Positions 8,207-17,965 of a DNA stretch of 64,000 bases are shown in pieces; within the stretch, counting starts at the first letter, position 1; each line of letters opens with the position of its first letter. A model generated the notes under the pieces. It was not told the DNA's origin. It did no database searches and was given only the letters and a program-made list of their open reading frames with translations. Position numbers and translations under genes: made by a program. The stretch comes from Oscillatoria princeps RMCB-10 (GTDB lineage: Bacteria > Cyanobacteriota > Cyanobacteriia > Cyanobacteriales > Oscillatoriaceae). Location of the stretch: contig JAHHHT010000037.1 in assembly GCA_019359235.1 (NCBI GenBank), positions 1 to 64,000 on the forward strand. The letters run 5' to 3'.

Positions 8207-10951
8207 ATGCAGGAAGAACAACCGTCAACAGAACAGCTATTGCTGGAGATAGAAAGGCTGCGCCGGGAAGTGGAACAGTTAAAGCAGGAAAAGACTGACC
8301 TGGAAATCCTGCTGGAAATGACCGCCGAGCACTCCGATGTGGTGGAAGCCCAGCTGCACAACAAGGCCCTGGAGGCGGTGCGCGACAGTGAGAGGAGGCT
8401 GGCCCAATTCCTGGAAGCGATGCCGGTGGGCGTGTTCGTGGCGGATGCCACCGGCAAGCCCCACTACGCCAATCGCGCCGCGCAGCAGTTGCTGGGCAAC
8501 AGTGTCCTGCCTGACGATCAGCCGGCGCAACTGGCAGAGATTTATCAAGTCTATATGACGGGAACCGACCGGCTGTACCCCGAAGAACAGTTGCCGGTGG
8601 TGCGAGCGCTGAAGGGCGAAAGTGCGCTCGTTGAAGATATGGAACTCCGGCAAGGAGACAAAATTATCCCCCTAGAGGCTTGGGCAACCCCAATCTTTGA
8701 TGAAAAGGGCAGCGTTGCCTATGGCATCGTCGTCTTTCAAGACATCACGCCCCGCAAACAGGCGGAAGCGGAGCGGCTTCGCTTCACCTCGGAGCTGGAA
8801 GCGAAAAATGCCGCCCTAGAACAGCTCGACAAGCTCAAAGACGAATTTCTCGCCAACACCTCCCACGAACTGCGCACCCCGCTCAACGGCATTATTGGCA
8901 TTGCCGAGTCTCTCATGGATGGCGCTACCGGCTCCCTCCCAGAAAAGACACTTTCCAACCTGGCGATGATTGTCTCCAGCGGCAAGAGATTGGCCTCTCT
9001 CGTCAGCGACATCCTGGATTTTGCCAAACTCAAACACCACAATCTCCAACTGCAAAAGATGCCGGTGGGCGTGCGAGAAATTGCTGATGTCGTTCTGGGG
9101 CTCAGCCGGCCCCTCGCCCGCAATAAACCTTTGCAGCTCGTCAACAGCATCAGCCCCGATTTGCCGCCGGCACATGCCGATGAAAATCGGGTGCAGCAGA
9201 TTATGCACAACCTCGTCGGGAATGCCATTAAGTTTAGTGATGCCGGCATTATAGAAGTGTCAGCTGAGGTATTAGAGACCTGTCCGCGCCTGCGAGTGTG
9301 CGGGTGCGACCGGCAGACTCAAAAATCCCTCGGCCCCTCCCCGTGTCCCCCTCTCACCCCCTCTTATCTAGCGATCGCCGTTTCCGACACCGGCACCGGC
9401 ATCCCCGCTGACAAATTAGACCGAATTTTTGAATCGTTTGAACAAGCGGACGGCTCCACCGCACGCCAGTACGGGGGCACCGGCTTGGGGCTAGCCATTA
9501 GCAAAAAGCTAGTGGAGCTGCACGGCGGTGAAATTTGGGTGGAGTCAGCAGTGGGGCGAGGTTCGCGGTTTACTTTCACCCTGCCGGTGGCAGAGGGAAA
9601 GAAGACGCAAGAAGCAACAAGCAAGAAGGAAGAAGGAACCGTTTATTCTGCAGTCAGTTCCCCAGCCCCTTTCAGCGGCACCGAAATTTTAACGGCTTCT
9701 AGCGGGCAGTTCAAAATTCTGATAGTGGATGACGAGCCGGTGAATCTTCAGGTGCTGGTCAACTATCTTTCCCTGCACAAGTACGCCACCGCCCGCGCCT
9801 CCAGCGGGCGGGAGGCGCTGGAAATAATACAGCAGGGTTTCCAGCCGGATCTCGTCTTGCTCGATGTGATGATGCCGGGCATGACCGGCTATGAAGCCTG
9901 CCGGCAAATCCGCCAGATGTTTCCCGCCTCAGAACTGCCGGTGGTGCTGCTCACCGCCAAAAATCAAGTGTCAGATTTGGTGGAGGGATTCCGAGCCGGT
10001 GCCAACGATTACCTGACCAAACCCATCTCGAAAGACGAACTAATCGCCCGGATAAAAACCCACATCCAGCTGTCGAAAATAAACCTGGCATACGGGCGCT
10101 TCGTGCCGCACAATTTCCTGCGCTTCCTCAACAGAGAAAGCATTTTGGATGTCAAAATCGGCGACCAAGTGCAGAAAGAGATGACCGTTCTCTTTTCCGA
10201 CATTCGGTCGTTTACGGCACTGTCAGAAGGGATGACGCCGGAAGAAAACTTTAATTTTATCAACTCCTATTTGAGCCGGGTGAGCCCGGTGATTCGCACC
10301 CACAGCGGCTTTATTGATAAATACATCGGTGACGCCATCATGGCGCTGTTTCCCGAAACAGCGGAAGACGCTGTGAGAGCCGCCATCGAAATGCAAAAAC
10401 AGGTGTCGGTTTACAACCAGCACCGGCAGAACAGTGGCTACCCTCTGATCGCCATCGGCATTGGGTTGCACACCGGCAGTTTAATGCTGGGCACCGTGGG
10501 AGAAGAAGAGCGAATGCAAACCACCGTGATTTCCGATGCCGTCAATCTGGCGTCGCGCCTGGAAGGGTTAACGAAGCTCTACGGTGCCGGCATCGCCCTC
10601 AGCGGGCAGACCTTAATCAGTCTAGACGACCTCACCCAATACAGGTACAGATTTTTAGGAAAAATTAAAGTAAAAGGCAAAAAAGAATCTGTTGCAGTCT
10701 TTGAAGTTTTCGACGCCGACCCCCCCCTTATCTTGGAACTAAAGCACCAAACACGCAGCCTGTTTGAGCTAGGCATTTTACTGTATCACGAGAGAAACTT
10801 CTCTACAGCTTTGGAAATATTTAAGGAGATTTTACAAATTAATAGCGCCGACAGAGCAGCTACCTTCTACGTGAAGCGCTGCCAGCATTTGCTAACAGGC
10901 GAGATGCCAGTGGAGTGGGAGGAGATAGAAGTTGTGGGTGAGAAATTGTAG
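8207..10951 (+). CDS. Hybrid histidine kinase with response receiver and class III adenylate cyclase
   Basis: 914 residues, soluble. It has an N-terminal coiled coil (1-60), PAS (about 62-185), HisKA with phospho-His220 in [10 protein letters not shown], HATPase_c (N-box [12 protein letters not shown] boxes DTGTGIP and GGTGLGLA), a receiver with Asp553 in LLDVMMPG, and a class III nucleotide cyclase (about 655-830) with metal-binding Asp665 (FSDIRSFT) and Asp709 (KYIGDAIM). A TPR-like tail follows. It should relay phosphorylation to its own receiver and gate cAMP synthesis. Residues about 358-386, inside the ATPase fold, form an odd Cys/Pro-rich insert. The first 45 residues are near-identical in pattern to the start of the GGDEF gene at 7118, also at DNA level. 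Confidence 0.9.
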   Translation: MQEEQPSTEQLLLEIERLRREVEQLKQEKTDLEILLEMTAEHSDVVEAQLHNKALEAVRDSERRLAQFLEAMPVGVFVADATGKPHYANRAAQQLLGNSVLPDDQPAQLAEIYQVYMTGTDRLYPEEQLPVVRALKGESALVEDMELRQGDKIIPLEAWATPIFDEKGSVAYGIVVFQDITPRKQAEAERLRFTSELEAKNAALEQLDKLKDEFLANTSHELRTPLNGIIGIAESLMDGATGSLPEKTLSNLAMIVSSGKRLASLVSDILDFAKLKHHNLQLQKMPVGVREIADVVLGLSRPLARNKPLQLVNSISPDLPPAHADENRVQQIMHNLVGNAIKFSDAGIIEVSAEVLETCPRLRVCGCDRQTQKSLGPSPCPPLTPSYLAIAVSDTGTGIPADKLDRIFESFEQADGSTARQYGGTGLGLAISKKLVELHGGEIWVESAVGRGSRFTFTLPVAEGKKTQEATSKKEEGTVYSAVSSPAPFSGTEILTASSGQFKILIVDDEPVNLQVLVNYLSLHKYATARASSGREALEIIQQGFQPDLVLLDVMMPGMTGYEACRQIRQMFPASELPVVLLTAKNQVSDLVEGFRAGANDYLTKPISKDELIARIKTHIQLSKINLAYGRFVPHNFLRFLNRESILDVKIGDQVQKEMTVLFSDIRSFTALSEGMTPEENFNFINSYLSRVSPVIRTHSGFIDKYIGDAIMALFPETAEDAVRAAIEMQKQVSVYNQHRQNSGYPLIAIGIGLHTGSLMLGTVGEEERMQTTVISDAVNLASRLEGLTKLYGAGIALSGQTLISLDDLTQYRYRFLGKIKVKGKKESVAVFEVFDADPPLILELKHQTRSLFELGILLYHERNFSTALEIFKEILQINSADRAATFYVKRCQHLLTGEMPVEWEEIEVVGEKL

Positions 10952-11120
10952 AAAGGTTTCGGAACTTTACAATTTATCTCGCTGCCGGCGCTGGTGGCAT
11001 TCTCAGCACTCTCTGCGAAGTTTTGTTTGAGTCAGTGATTTATAATATTTTTTATCGGCTGCCTTTTATATCGCGTCCGGTTGATTGCCGGCACTTCGCG
11101 AACGCCCCTCACCCCCCCAG
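10952..11120. other. Spacer before the insertion-sequence remnant
   Basis: No gene, promoter or terminator is convincing. The last 20 bases are the C-rich edge of the IS inverted repeat that follows. Confidence 0.5.
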
Positions 11121-12061
11121 CCCCCTCTCCCACAAAAGGCTGATCATTACCCACAAGTCGGAGAATCGACCGACTCTGGGGAATTGGGATGCAGTAGTAA
11201 CCAGGTGGCAGCGATGTCTTGCAGTCGCCGCCACCCACAGCAAATTGTCTTCACCCCCGGCTCTCGATCATGCTTGCGGCCCAAAAAACCACCCAGTTGG
11301 GCAATGCTCGCCCACAGCGTCGGATAGTAATGGTGGAGTGTCTGGAGGAATCCGCGTCTTGTGAAGAGTGCAATAAAGGGCCTGCCACTCGTGGGCTTCA
11401 AGAATCGTATCGCAAGGCGCATCAGGGTTGCGACGTGCTTCACAGGTCAGCCATAATAAACGCCAAGCCACAATACTGTAAGTTGCTATTGCCCTCTCTA
11501 TACGGTCTGCTGTTTCTAGTTGCAGTTGTTCCAGCCGACAGCCGCTTTTGAGTGCGTAATGATAGCGTTCAATCAGGAGCGCGATAACTGTGCCAACCCA
11601 CGCATCGAACAGCCTCATCGAAGGCGCTGACAGGTAAAGTGGTCAACAATAACCACCTGATAGGTTATGCCAGAGTTGGTGGGTGTTCTTCGAGTGCGCA
11701 TATCACTTGAACTAAAACCGGCGGCAAAGAAGTTCGCGCTTCCCGGTCGGCCACAGTCACTACTTGAATCTCTGGGGGAATAGCTGATTGTGTAGCCACC
11801 TCGGCAGTCAGCTAGGCTGACTTTCTTTATCTTTAGTTTCCCGGTTGCGGCGGGTATGCCGTTTCCCCACCGCCAGCGGGTGACTGGCAAGTTTACAATG
11901 TTCTCCCCCACAGATCCACTTCTGGTTGCTCCCTCAGCAGCCTCAAGAGGTGAGCGGGGTCTATTCTCAATAGATAGGGGTTAATAAAAATCACCCCGGC
12001 CTTTTCCCTGTAAGGCTTTTGGGACTTATGGGTAAGGATGAGCCCACAAGGGGAGAGGGGG
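11121..12061 (-). mobile_element. Degenerate insertion sequence with IS4-like transposase remnant
   Basis: Inverted ends of about 37 bases bound the region: CCCTCTCCCACAAAAGGCTG... at 11121-11157 pairs with ...CAGCC/GAGCCCACAAGGGGAGAGGG at 12025-12061. Inside, on minus, lie the C-terminal parts of a DDE transposase: VIALLIERYHYALKSGC and ATYSIVAWRLLWLTCEAR in one frame (11618-11340), then IAQLGGFLGRKHDREPG in another (to 11147). The N-terminal portion (11911-11620) is in further broken frames. Length is well under that of an intact IS4-type transposase (usually 400 or more codons). It is inactive. Confidence 0.8.
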
Positions 12062-12144
12062 TTGGGGGGGCTCGGGACCCCCTCTGGGGATGGGGGGGGA
12101 GAGGGGGCATGCATTGCGGCAGTTCAAGGACATGATATCAAACC

Positions 12145-12906
12145 TCAAAAAACCGCATGCCCCAACTCCTCAGGCTTTAAATGAGAGTGGATCACCTGCC
12201 CATCCCGGAACCAAACAATCCGGCGCGTGCAGCGAGCCACATCCGGCTCGTGCGTCACCATAACAATCGTAATCCCACCGGCATTCAACTCCGAGAAAAT
12301 ATCAATCACCTCCTGAGTCGTCCGGGAATCCAAAGCCCCCGTAGGCTCATCCGCCAGCAACAGCACCGGCTTATTAACAATCGCCCGCGCAATTGCCACC
12401 CGCTGCTGCTGACCGCCCGACAGCTGGTTCGGCTTATTATTCATCCGATTTTGCAGCCCAACCCGGCGCAGCGCCTCAGCCGCACGCTGCCGGCGCTCCC
12501 CACTAGAAACCCCCGCATACACCATAGGAAGCATAACATTTTCCAGAGCCGTCAGCTGAGGCAAAAGGTGAAATTGCTGGAACACAAACCCCAGCTTTAC
12601 ATTGCGAATCTTCGCCAGCTCCCCCTCAGGCATCCGCGCCACATCCACCCCATCCAGAAAATACCGTCCAGAAGTGGGCCGGTCGAGACAGCCGATAATA
12701 TTCATCGCCGTAGACTTCCCCGAACCAGAAGCCCCCATAATAGAGCAATACTCCCCCTGCTCAACCGTCAGGCTCACCCCATTGAGAGCCCGAACCTCAA
12801 TATCCCCCATCCCGTAAACCTTAGAAACATTTTCCAGCCGCACAATCGCCCTGTTTTCCGGAGAACTGACAGCAGAAACTTGAGAGCTAACTTTATTAAT
12901 TTGCAT
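12145..12906 (-). CDS. ABC transporter ATP-binding protein, MacB/LolD type
   Basis: 253 residues with Walker A GASGSGKST, Q-loop FVFQQFHLLPQ, signature LSGGQQQRVAIARA and Walker B LLLADEPTGAL, followed by the switch His in VTHEP. It energises the FtsX-fold permease encoded just before it; only one base separates the permease stop from this ATG. The start at 12906 follows directly from that spacing; a longer reading frame upstream lies inside the permease gene. It is last in a minus-strand operon of regulator, adaptor, two permeases and ATPase, an arrangement like cyanobacterial DevBCA exporters. Confidence 0.92.
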   Translation of the reverse strand: MQINKVSSQVSAVSSPENRAIVRLENVSKVYGMGDIEVRALNGVSLTVEQGEYCSIMGASGSGKSTAMNIIGCLDRPTSGRYFLDGVDVARMPEGELAKIRNVKLGFVFQQFHLLPQLTALENVMLPMVYAGVSSGERRQRAAEALRRVGLQNRMNNKPNQLSGGQQQRVAIARAIVNKPVLLLADEPTGALDSRTTQEVIDIFSELNAGGITIVMVTHEPDVARCTRRIVWFRDGQVIHSHLKPEELGHAVF

Positions 12907-12907
12907 C

Positions 12908-14125
12908 TTATTCACTCCGCAACGCAACAATAGGGTCAAGTTTAGCAGCCCGGCTCGCCGGCACCACCCCAAAAAACAGACCGATAGCCCCAGAAACCCC
13001 AGTAGCCAGAGCCACCGCCGCCGGCGACACCCCCGCCTTCAAAGGCGTCAGCGCCCCCACCAGAAACACCCCCCCGCCGCCGGCAAGAATCCCAACCAAA
13101 CCGCCGGTGACAGACAGAATCACCGCCTCAATGATAAACTGAAACAGAATATCGCGCTCCGACGCCCCGATAGCCTTCCGCAAGCCAATCTCGCGAGTCC
13201 GCTCAGTCACCGACACCAGCATAATATTCATAATACCAATTCCCCCGACAAAAAGCGAGATGCTGGCAACCGCCGCCAGCATCACAGTCAGAGCGCCCGT
13301 CACCGCCCCCGTAGTTTTCAGCAAATCCTTCTGATTCCGAACCGTAAAATCATTATCGTCCGCAATCTTGTGGCGCAGCCGCAGCAAATTTTCAATCTGA
13401 AACTGAGCCGCATCCATGCTTTCCTGATTCCTAGCATTCACATAGATAACAGTCAGAGAAATCCCATAGGGAGAAGTCCGCCCCACAATCCGGTTAGCCA
13501 TAGTCGTCACCGGCACAAAAACCGTCTCATCCATATTGGATCCAAAAGACGAACCTTTAGCTTTCATCACCCCAATCACCTCAAAGCTAGCATCTTTAAT
13601 GCGCACCGGCTGTCCGATCGGGTCCGCATCCCCAAAAAGTTCCTTTGCCGTATCCGAACCCAGCGCCACCACCAGCTTATTCCGCCGCACATCCAAATCC
13701 GTAAAAAACCGCCCTTTAGCCACCTCAAAACTGCGCACCGGCAAATAATCCGGCGTAGTGCCGGTCAGCGTCGCCGAAAAATTCTTATTGCGGTAGCTCA
13801 CCAACTCACTGCTGTTGAGTTCCGGCGCAACAGCCGTCACAGAAGGAACCTGCGCTGCGATCGCCTTCGCATCCGCCAGCACCAGAGTTTGCGGTGGGGG
13901 ACCCGGCAACCTCTCAGCCACCTCACTCCCCGGCGTCACAAACAGCACATTTGGCCCCAGAGCCTCCAACTGGCCGGCCACAAACCGCTGCGCACCCTCA
14001 CCCACCCCAATCATAGCAATCACAGAAGCATTGCCAATAATAATCCCCAACATTGTCAGAGCGCTGCGCATCCGATTTGCCACCAGCGTCTGAGCAGCCA
14101 TTTTCACACTTTCCAAAACATCCAT
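12908..14125 (-). CDS. MacB-type ABC permease (second copy)
   Basis: 405 residues with the MacB/FtsX layout: one N-terminal membrane helix (ALTMLGIIIGNASVIAMIGVG), a large extracytoplasmic domain (about 50-260), then three helices and the conserved GGIGIMNIMLVSVTERTREIG motif. It is a close paralogue of the permease at 14703-15920, to which it aligns along its whole length. A 433-base miniature element sits between the two. It probably exports a lipid, peptide or toxic compound through the adaptor encoded upstream; the substrate cannot be read from sequence. Confidence 0.9.
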   Translation of the reverse strand: MDVLESVKMAAQTLVANRMRSALTMLGIIIGNASVIAMIGVGEGAQRFVAGQLEALGPNVLFVTPGSEVAERLPGPPPQTLVLADAKAIAAQVPSVTAVAPELNSSELVSYRNKNFSATLTGTTPDYLPVRSFEVAKGRFFTDLDVRRNKLVVALGSDTAKELFGDADPIGQPVRIKDASFEVIGVMKAKGSSFGSNMDETVFVPVTTMANRIVGRTSPYGISLTVIYVNARNQESMDAAQFQIENLLRLRHKIADDNDFTVRNQKDLLKTTGAVTGALTVMLAAVASISLFVGGIGIMNIMLVSVTERTREIGLRKAIGASERDILFQFIIEAVILSVTGGLVGILAGGGGVFLVGALTPLKAGVSPAAVALATGVSGAIGLFFGVVPASRAAKLDPIVALRSE

Positions 14126-14171
14126 ATTTTTTAACCTTTTCTCACCCCTTGTTCAACCCTCGTTCCTGAGG

Positions 14172-14210
14172 AATAGCCCGCGAAGGCGGGCTTTGTCTGT
14201 ATAGCCGCGA
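14172..14210. repeat. Host repeat with GCCCGCG/CGCGGGC-type hairpin
   Basis: The hairpin AGCCCGCGAAGGCGGGCT is followed by TTGTCTGTATAGCCGCGA. The same unit begins at 47706 and 57106. It resembles an intrinsic terminator (stem plus short T tract) and, read on plus or minus, may uncouple the two permease genes. Its recurrence shows it is a dispersed repeat rather than a site made for this operon. Confidence 0.6.
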
Positions 14211-14216
14211 TTTCAA

Positions 14217-14649
14217 GAGACTGTTGGCGAATTGATGTAGGGTCTTACCCCGCTCTATACCACCTTTTGGGCTTCGTTTTTTAAAGGTTATCTGTAGCTA
14301 GCGCTTGGGGAAGGGCGGTGAGCATCCCGATTATGTAGGGGCGAAGCATTCGGGCGAATAATCTCTCGGTCAAAACCAGCAATTGATAATCCGAATGCTT
14401 CGCCCTCACCAGGGGAGTTTCAAAAACGGGATGCTCCCGAAGGGCGAAGCATGAGCGGATATAATCTTTTCCCTGAGACCCACAAATGGTCGCGCTCATG
14501 CTTCGCCCCTACATCGGATCTTGTGTAGGGGCGAAGCATTGGCGTGACAAGCTTTGAGACTCCACCCGATATCTTCATTCGCCAATGCTTCGCCCTCAAC
14601 GCTTGACGAACGAAAAGGTCTAACCCCACATCGATTCGCCAACAGCTTC
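14217..14649. mobile_element. MITE family B, copy 1, with target duplication
   Basis: A 433-base element with inverted ends containing CTGTTGGCGAATTGATGT and its near-complement ACATCGATTCGCCAACAG, and no coding capacity. It is flanked by TTTCAA on both sides (14211-14216 and 14650-14655). Inside are nested inverted pairs based on GGGCGAAGCAT and on GAGCATCCCG/CGGGATGCTC. Copy 2 is at 47748-48044. The site without the element is seen at 57131-57155. It splits the two MacB-type permease genes without breaking either. Confidence 0.8.
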
Positions 14650-14702
14650 TTTCAATCGCCAGTATCTTAGCAATAGTGTTGCCCCCCATGCCCCATGCCC
14701 CC

Positions 14703-15920
14703 TCAACCACTCCGCAGCGCCACAATCGGATCGAGCTGAGCCGCCCTGCGAGCCGGCACCACCCCGAAAAACAAACCGATGCCCCCAGAAACCCCAGTTG
14801 CCAGCATAATAGCCACCGGCGAGATGCCGGTGGCAAAATTCGTCACCTTCCCCGCCAGCAGCACCCCCCCCACACCGATGCCGGTGCCAATCAAACCCCC
14901 CGCAACCGACAGAATCACCGCCTCAATCATAAACTGCAGCAAAATATCTTGCTCCGAAGCCCCAATCGCCTTGCGCAGACCGATTTCCTTCGTGCGCTCA
15001 GTCACCGAAACCAGCATAATATTCATAATACCAATCCCCCCCACCAGCAGAGAAATTGCCGCGATCGCAGCCAGCATTGCCGTCAGAGCGCCGGTGATAG
15101 CGCCCATAGTCTTCTGCAAATCCTTCTGATTGCGAACCGTAAAATCATCCTCATTCGTAATTTTGTGACGCAGCCGCAGCAGATTGGCAATCTGAAACTC
15201 AGCCGCCTTCATGCTCCCTTCATCCCTCACAGAAACAGCAATAAAAGTTACCTTAATCCCATAGAGAGAGGTGCGCCCCAGAATCCGGTTAGCCATCGTC
15301 GTCACCGGCAAAAAAGCCATCTCATCCAGATTCATCCCAAAAGTCGTGCCCTTAGGCTGCATCACCCCAATCACCTGTAGCGAAACATTTTTCACCCGAA
15401 CCGACTTCCCAATCGGATTTTCCTCCCCAAAAAGCTTCTTCGCCAAATCTGTCCCCAGAGCGATAACTTGCTGATTGCGCTTCAGGTCTAAATCCGTAAT
15501 AAACCGGCCCTTTCCCACATCAAACTTGCGCACCGAGAGAAACGCCGGCGTCACCCCAAATAAAATAGGAGAGGAATTTTTGTTGCGGTAAGTGACCCGT
15601 TCTTGGCCGTTGAGCTGCGGGGCGACTTCCTGAACCGAAGGCACCTGAGACGCGATCGCCACCGCATCCGCAAGCACCAGCGTTTCCGGTCTAAAAATCG
15701 GTCTATTCTGAGCTTTCGGACTCCCCGGCGCAATAAACAGCACATTCGTCCCCAGAGAATTCACCTGCCCCTCCACAAACCGCTGCGCCCCCTCACCCAA
15801 CCCCAGCATAGCAATCACAGACGCATTGCCAATAACAATCCCCAGCATAGTCAGGCTGCTGCGCATCTTATTAGCCACCAGCGTCTGAGCCGCCATCCTC
15901 ACACTTTCAGCAAAATTCAT
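14703..15920 (-). CDS. MacB-type ABC permease (first copy)
   Basis: 405 residues, same length and plan as the gene at 12908: an N-terminal helix within MLGIVIGNASVIAMLGLG, a periplasmic domain and three C-terminal helices with GGIGIMNIMLVSVTERTKEIG. It lies 65 bases after the HlyD adaptor gene. The two permeases could form a heterodimer, as each ABC exporter needs two such subunits and only one ATPase gene follows. Tandem duplication is the simplest origin. Confidence 0.9.
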   Translation of the reverse strand: MNFAESVRMAAQTLVANKMRSSLTMLGIVIGNASVIAMLGLGEGAQRFVEGQVNSLGTNVLFIAPGSPKAQNRPIFRPETLVLADAVAIASQVPSVQEVAPQLNGQERVTYRNKNSSPILFGVTPAFLSVRKFDVGKGRFITDLDLKRNQQVIALGTDLAKKLFGEENPIGKSVRVKNVSLQVIGVMQPKGTTFGMNLDEMAFLPVTTMANRILGRTSLYGIKVTFIAVSVRDEGSMKAAEFQIANLLRLRHKITNEDDFTVRNQKDLQKTMGAITGALTAMLAAIAAISLLVGGIGIMNIMLVSVTERTKEIGLRKAIGASEQDILLQFMIEAVILSVAGGLIGTGIGVGGVLLAGKVTNFATGISPVAIMLATGVSGGIGLFFGVVPARRAAQLDPIVALRSG

Positions 15921-15985
15921 CGCTCACAATCCCCTTTTTCCCCTCTCTTGGCGCTCTTGGCTCAGGAGCGGTTCAATAACGCCCC

Positions 15986-17614
15986 CTACTTCTTATCCTT
16001 CACAATATCTTCCAACTTTTGCCCCTCTGGCAGACCCACAAACACCCGCTCACCCGCCTGAACCCCCTGAAGAATTTGAGTTTGATTTTCAATGCTCGGC
16101 CCAATCGTCACCGGGCGGAAAACCGGCTTATTCTTCTCACCCGGAACCAAGATGCCGGTTTGCCCCTTTTGAGTCACAATCGCCACCGTAGGAACAACCA
16201 AAGCATCCTTCAGCTCGTTGCCCAAAAACGTCAAATCCACATTCATACCCGACTGCAGCTTATTCAAGCCGGTGTCGATATCCACCCGCACTTCAAACAG
16301 CGTCACATCGCGCTCCTTAATCGCCTCTGGGGCAATCAAATGGACGCGACCTTTAAAAACCTCATCCGGATAGGCATCCGCCACAATCTCAACCTTTTGC
16401 CCCGGTTTAATCTGACTGATGTCAGCTTCCGGCACCTTCGCCAGAACTTCCAGACCCCTAGCCAGCGCCACAATCGAGGTAGACGTAGCCGAACCGGCAC
16501 TGGAAGCCGAAGTCGTCGGCGTCACAAACGCCCCAACCGTGGCGTATCTCTGGGCGATCGTGCCGGGAAAAGGAGCGCGAACCAGAGTGTCTTCCATCTG
16601 CACTTCCGACAGCTTCACCCGGGCTCGGGCTTCCGCCACAGCCGCTTCCGCCTCAGCAATGTCCTCTGGGCGCGTGCCATTCAGCATCTCGTCGAGCTGG
16701 CTCTGGGCTTCTGCCACCGAAGCGTCAGCCCCGGCAATGTCCTCCGGGCGCGTGCCATTTTGCAGTTTTTCCAGGCGCTGCTTGGCTTCTGCGACACCGG
16801 CTTGCGCCTGTTCCAGGGTGGCTTTCGCCCTGTGAGCCTCATCTATGGCCCGATCGAACTCTTGAGTGGGGATTGCCCCCTGCGCCGCCAGCTGCCGGTT
16901 GCGCTTGACATTCGTTTCCGCCAGCGTCAGCCGCGACTGCGCCTCGGTGACTTGCGCCTGTGTTCTCGCCACACCGGCAGACGCTTCCCCAATGTCTTCG
17001 AGCCGGCTGCCGGCCCGCAACTGGGCCAGAGTCGCCTTCGCTTTTTCCAGACGCGCTTGCGCTTGAGCCACCTCCTCAGCTCGGCTGCCGGAGCGCTGCT
17101 TTTCCAGACGGGCTTCCGCTTGAGCCAAAGCCGCTTTCGCTTGCTGCACCCCGGCTTGAACCTCGTCACTTTCCATGCGGGCCACAATTTGCCCCTGCTG
17201 TACCGTGTCGCCTTGCTCCACAAGCAGTTCCGCTATCCGCCCCTGGCTTTTGGGAGAGAGGTTAACGCTCTGAACCGGCCTGACATTGCCGCTGGCTTGT
17301 ATCCTGACTGTCAGGTTCTGCGCTTCCACCGGCACGGTCAGTTCTGCTATAATGTCTTTTTTCGGCTGCGCGGAACGCTGAATTTGGTAAGCCGTGATGC
17401 CGGTGCCCAGCAGGGCAGCGGCGATCAGTCCCAACACCAGAGGCTTGACCGGCCACTTGCGTTTCGGCGAGGGCAAGGTGTCTGCGGGGGTGTCTGCGGG
17501 GGGCTGTTCGGGGGGCGCTGCGGGGGGGTCTGCTGGCTGGTGCCCGTCCGTCTCTACTGATTCTTCCTCTGGTAGCCGGTGCAGTTGCATGGGCGTGTTC
17601 CTGAAATCAGTCAT
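15986..17614 (-). CDS. HlyD/MacA-family periplasmic adaptor (membrane fusion protein)
   Basis: 542 residues: a Pro-rich cytoplasmic lead (about 20-50), one membrane helix (VLGLIAAALLGTGITAYQI), a split biotinyl-lipoyl domain, a long alpha-helical hairpin and a beta-barrel C-terminus. The hairpin is built of four internal repeats marked by GSRAEEVAQAQA, GSRLEDIGEASA, NGTRPEDIAGADA and NGTRPEDIAEAEA, which lengthen the coiled coil. It should bridge the inner-membrane permease to an outer-membrane channel, whose gene is not here. Start ATG at 17614 is the only one giving a full N-terminus. Confidence 0.92.
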   Translation of the reverse strand: MTDFRNTPMQLHRLPEEESVETDGHQPADPPAAPPEQPPADTPADTLPSPKRKWPVKPLVLGLIAAALLGTGITAYQIQRSAQPKKDIIAELTVPVEAQNLTVRIQASGNVRPVQSVNLSPKSQGRIAELLVEQGDTVQQGQIVARMESDEVQAGVQQAKAALAQAEARLEKQRSGSRAEEVAQAQARLEKAKATLAQLRAGSRLEDIGEASAGVARTQAQVTEAQSRLTLAETNVKRNRQLAAQGAIPTQEFDRAIDEAHRAKATLEQAQAGVAEAKQRLEKLQNGTRPEDIAGADASVAEAQSQLDEMLNGTRPEDIAEAEAAVAEARARVKLSEVQMEDTLVRAPFPGTIAQRYATVGAFVTPTTSASSAGSATSTSIVALARGLEVLAKVPEADISQIKPGQKVEIVADAYPDEVFKGRVHLIAPEAIKERDVTLFEVRVDIDTGLNKLQSGMNVDLTFLGNELKDALVVPTVAIVTQKGQTGILVPGEKNKPVFRPVTIGPSIENQTQILQGVQAGERVFVGLPEGQKLEDIVKDKK

Positions 17615-17965
17615 TAAATATAAGAGTGTGTCTTAGGGGTGATTAAAACGTTGCAGCACTGAGACTGCACAATCAGACTGCGTGGCTATTTTCCGGAAAT
17701 CCGCTCCCTTGCACTGGCTGGGCTTAACTCTTATTGTAACGATTTGTATAATTCAAGTCGCCCGAAACCCGCCGGTCGGGCCGGAAAGCGGCGTGCGGCG
17801 AGCCGGAAACGCTGCCCTATTGGATTTTTTCGCTCTCAGGGGTATAATTTGCAAGGCGGCTATTACCACAAGCCAAGACAGGTTTTACCGCCAGCCCCTC
17901 CCGCCCAAACCCACAGAGCCGGTGTGGGGAACCGCACCTGTACCGCCCCGACACCGAGGTGCCGG

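Noticed and set aside
11032-11551. Plus-strand frames across the IS remnant
   Set aside because: They are antisense to recognisable transposase segments.
16019-17560. 513-codon open frame on plus
   Set aside because: Antisense to the HlyD-type adaptor; rich in Arg, His and Leu as expected from reversed Ala/Glu/Gln codons.
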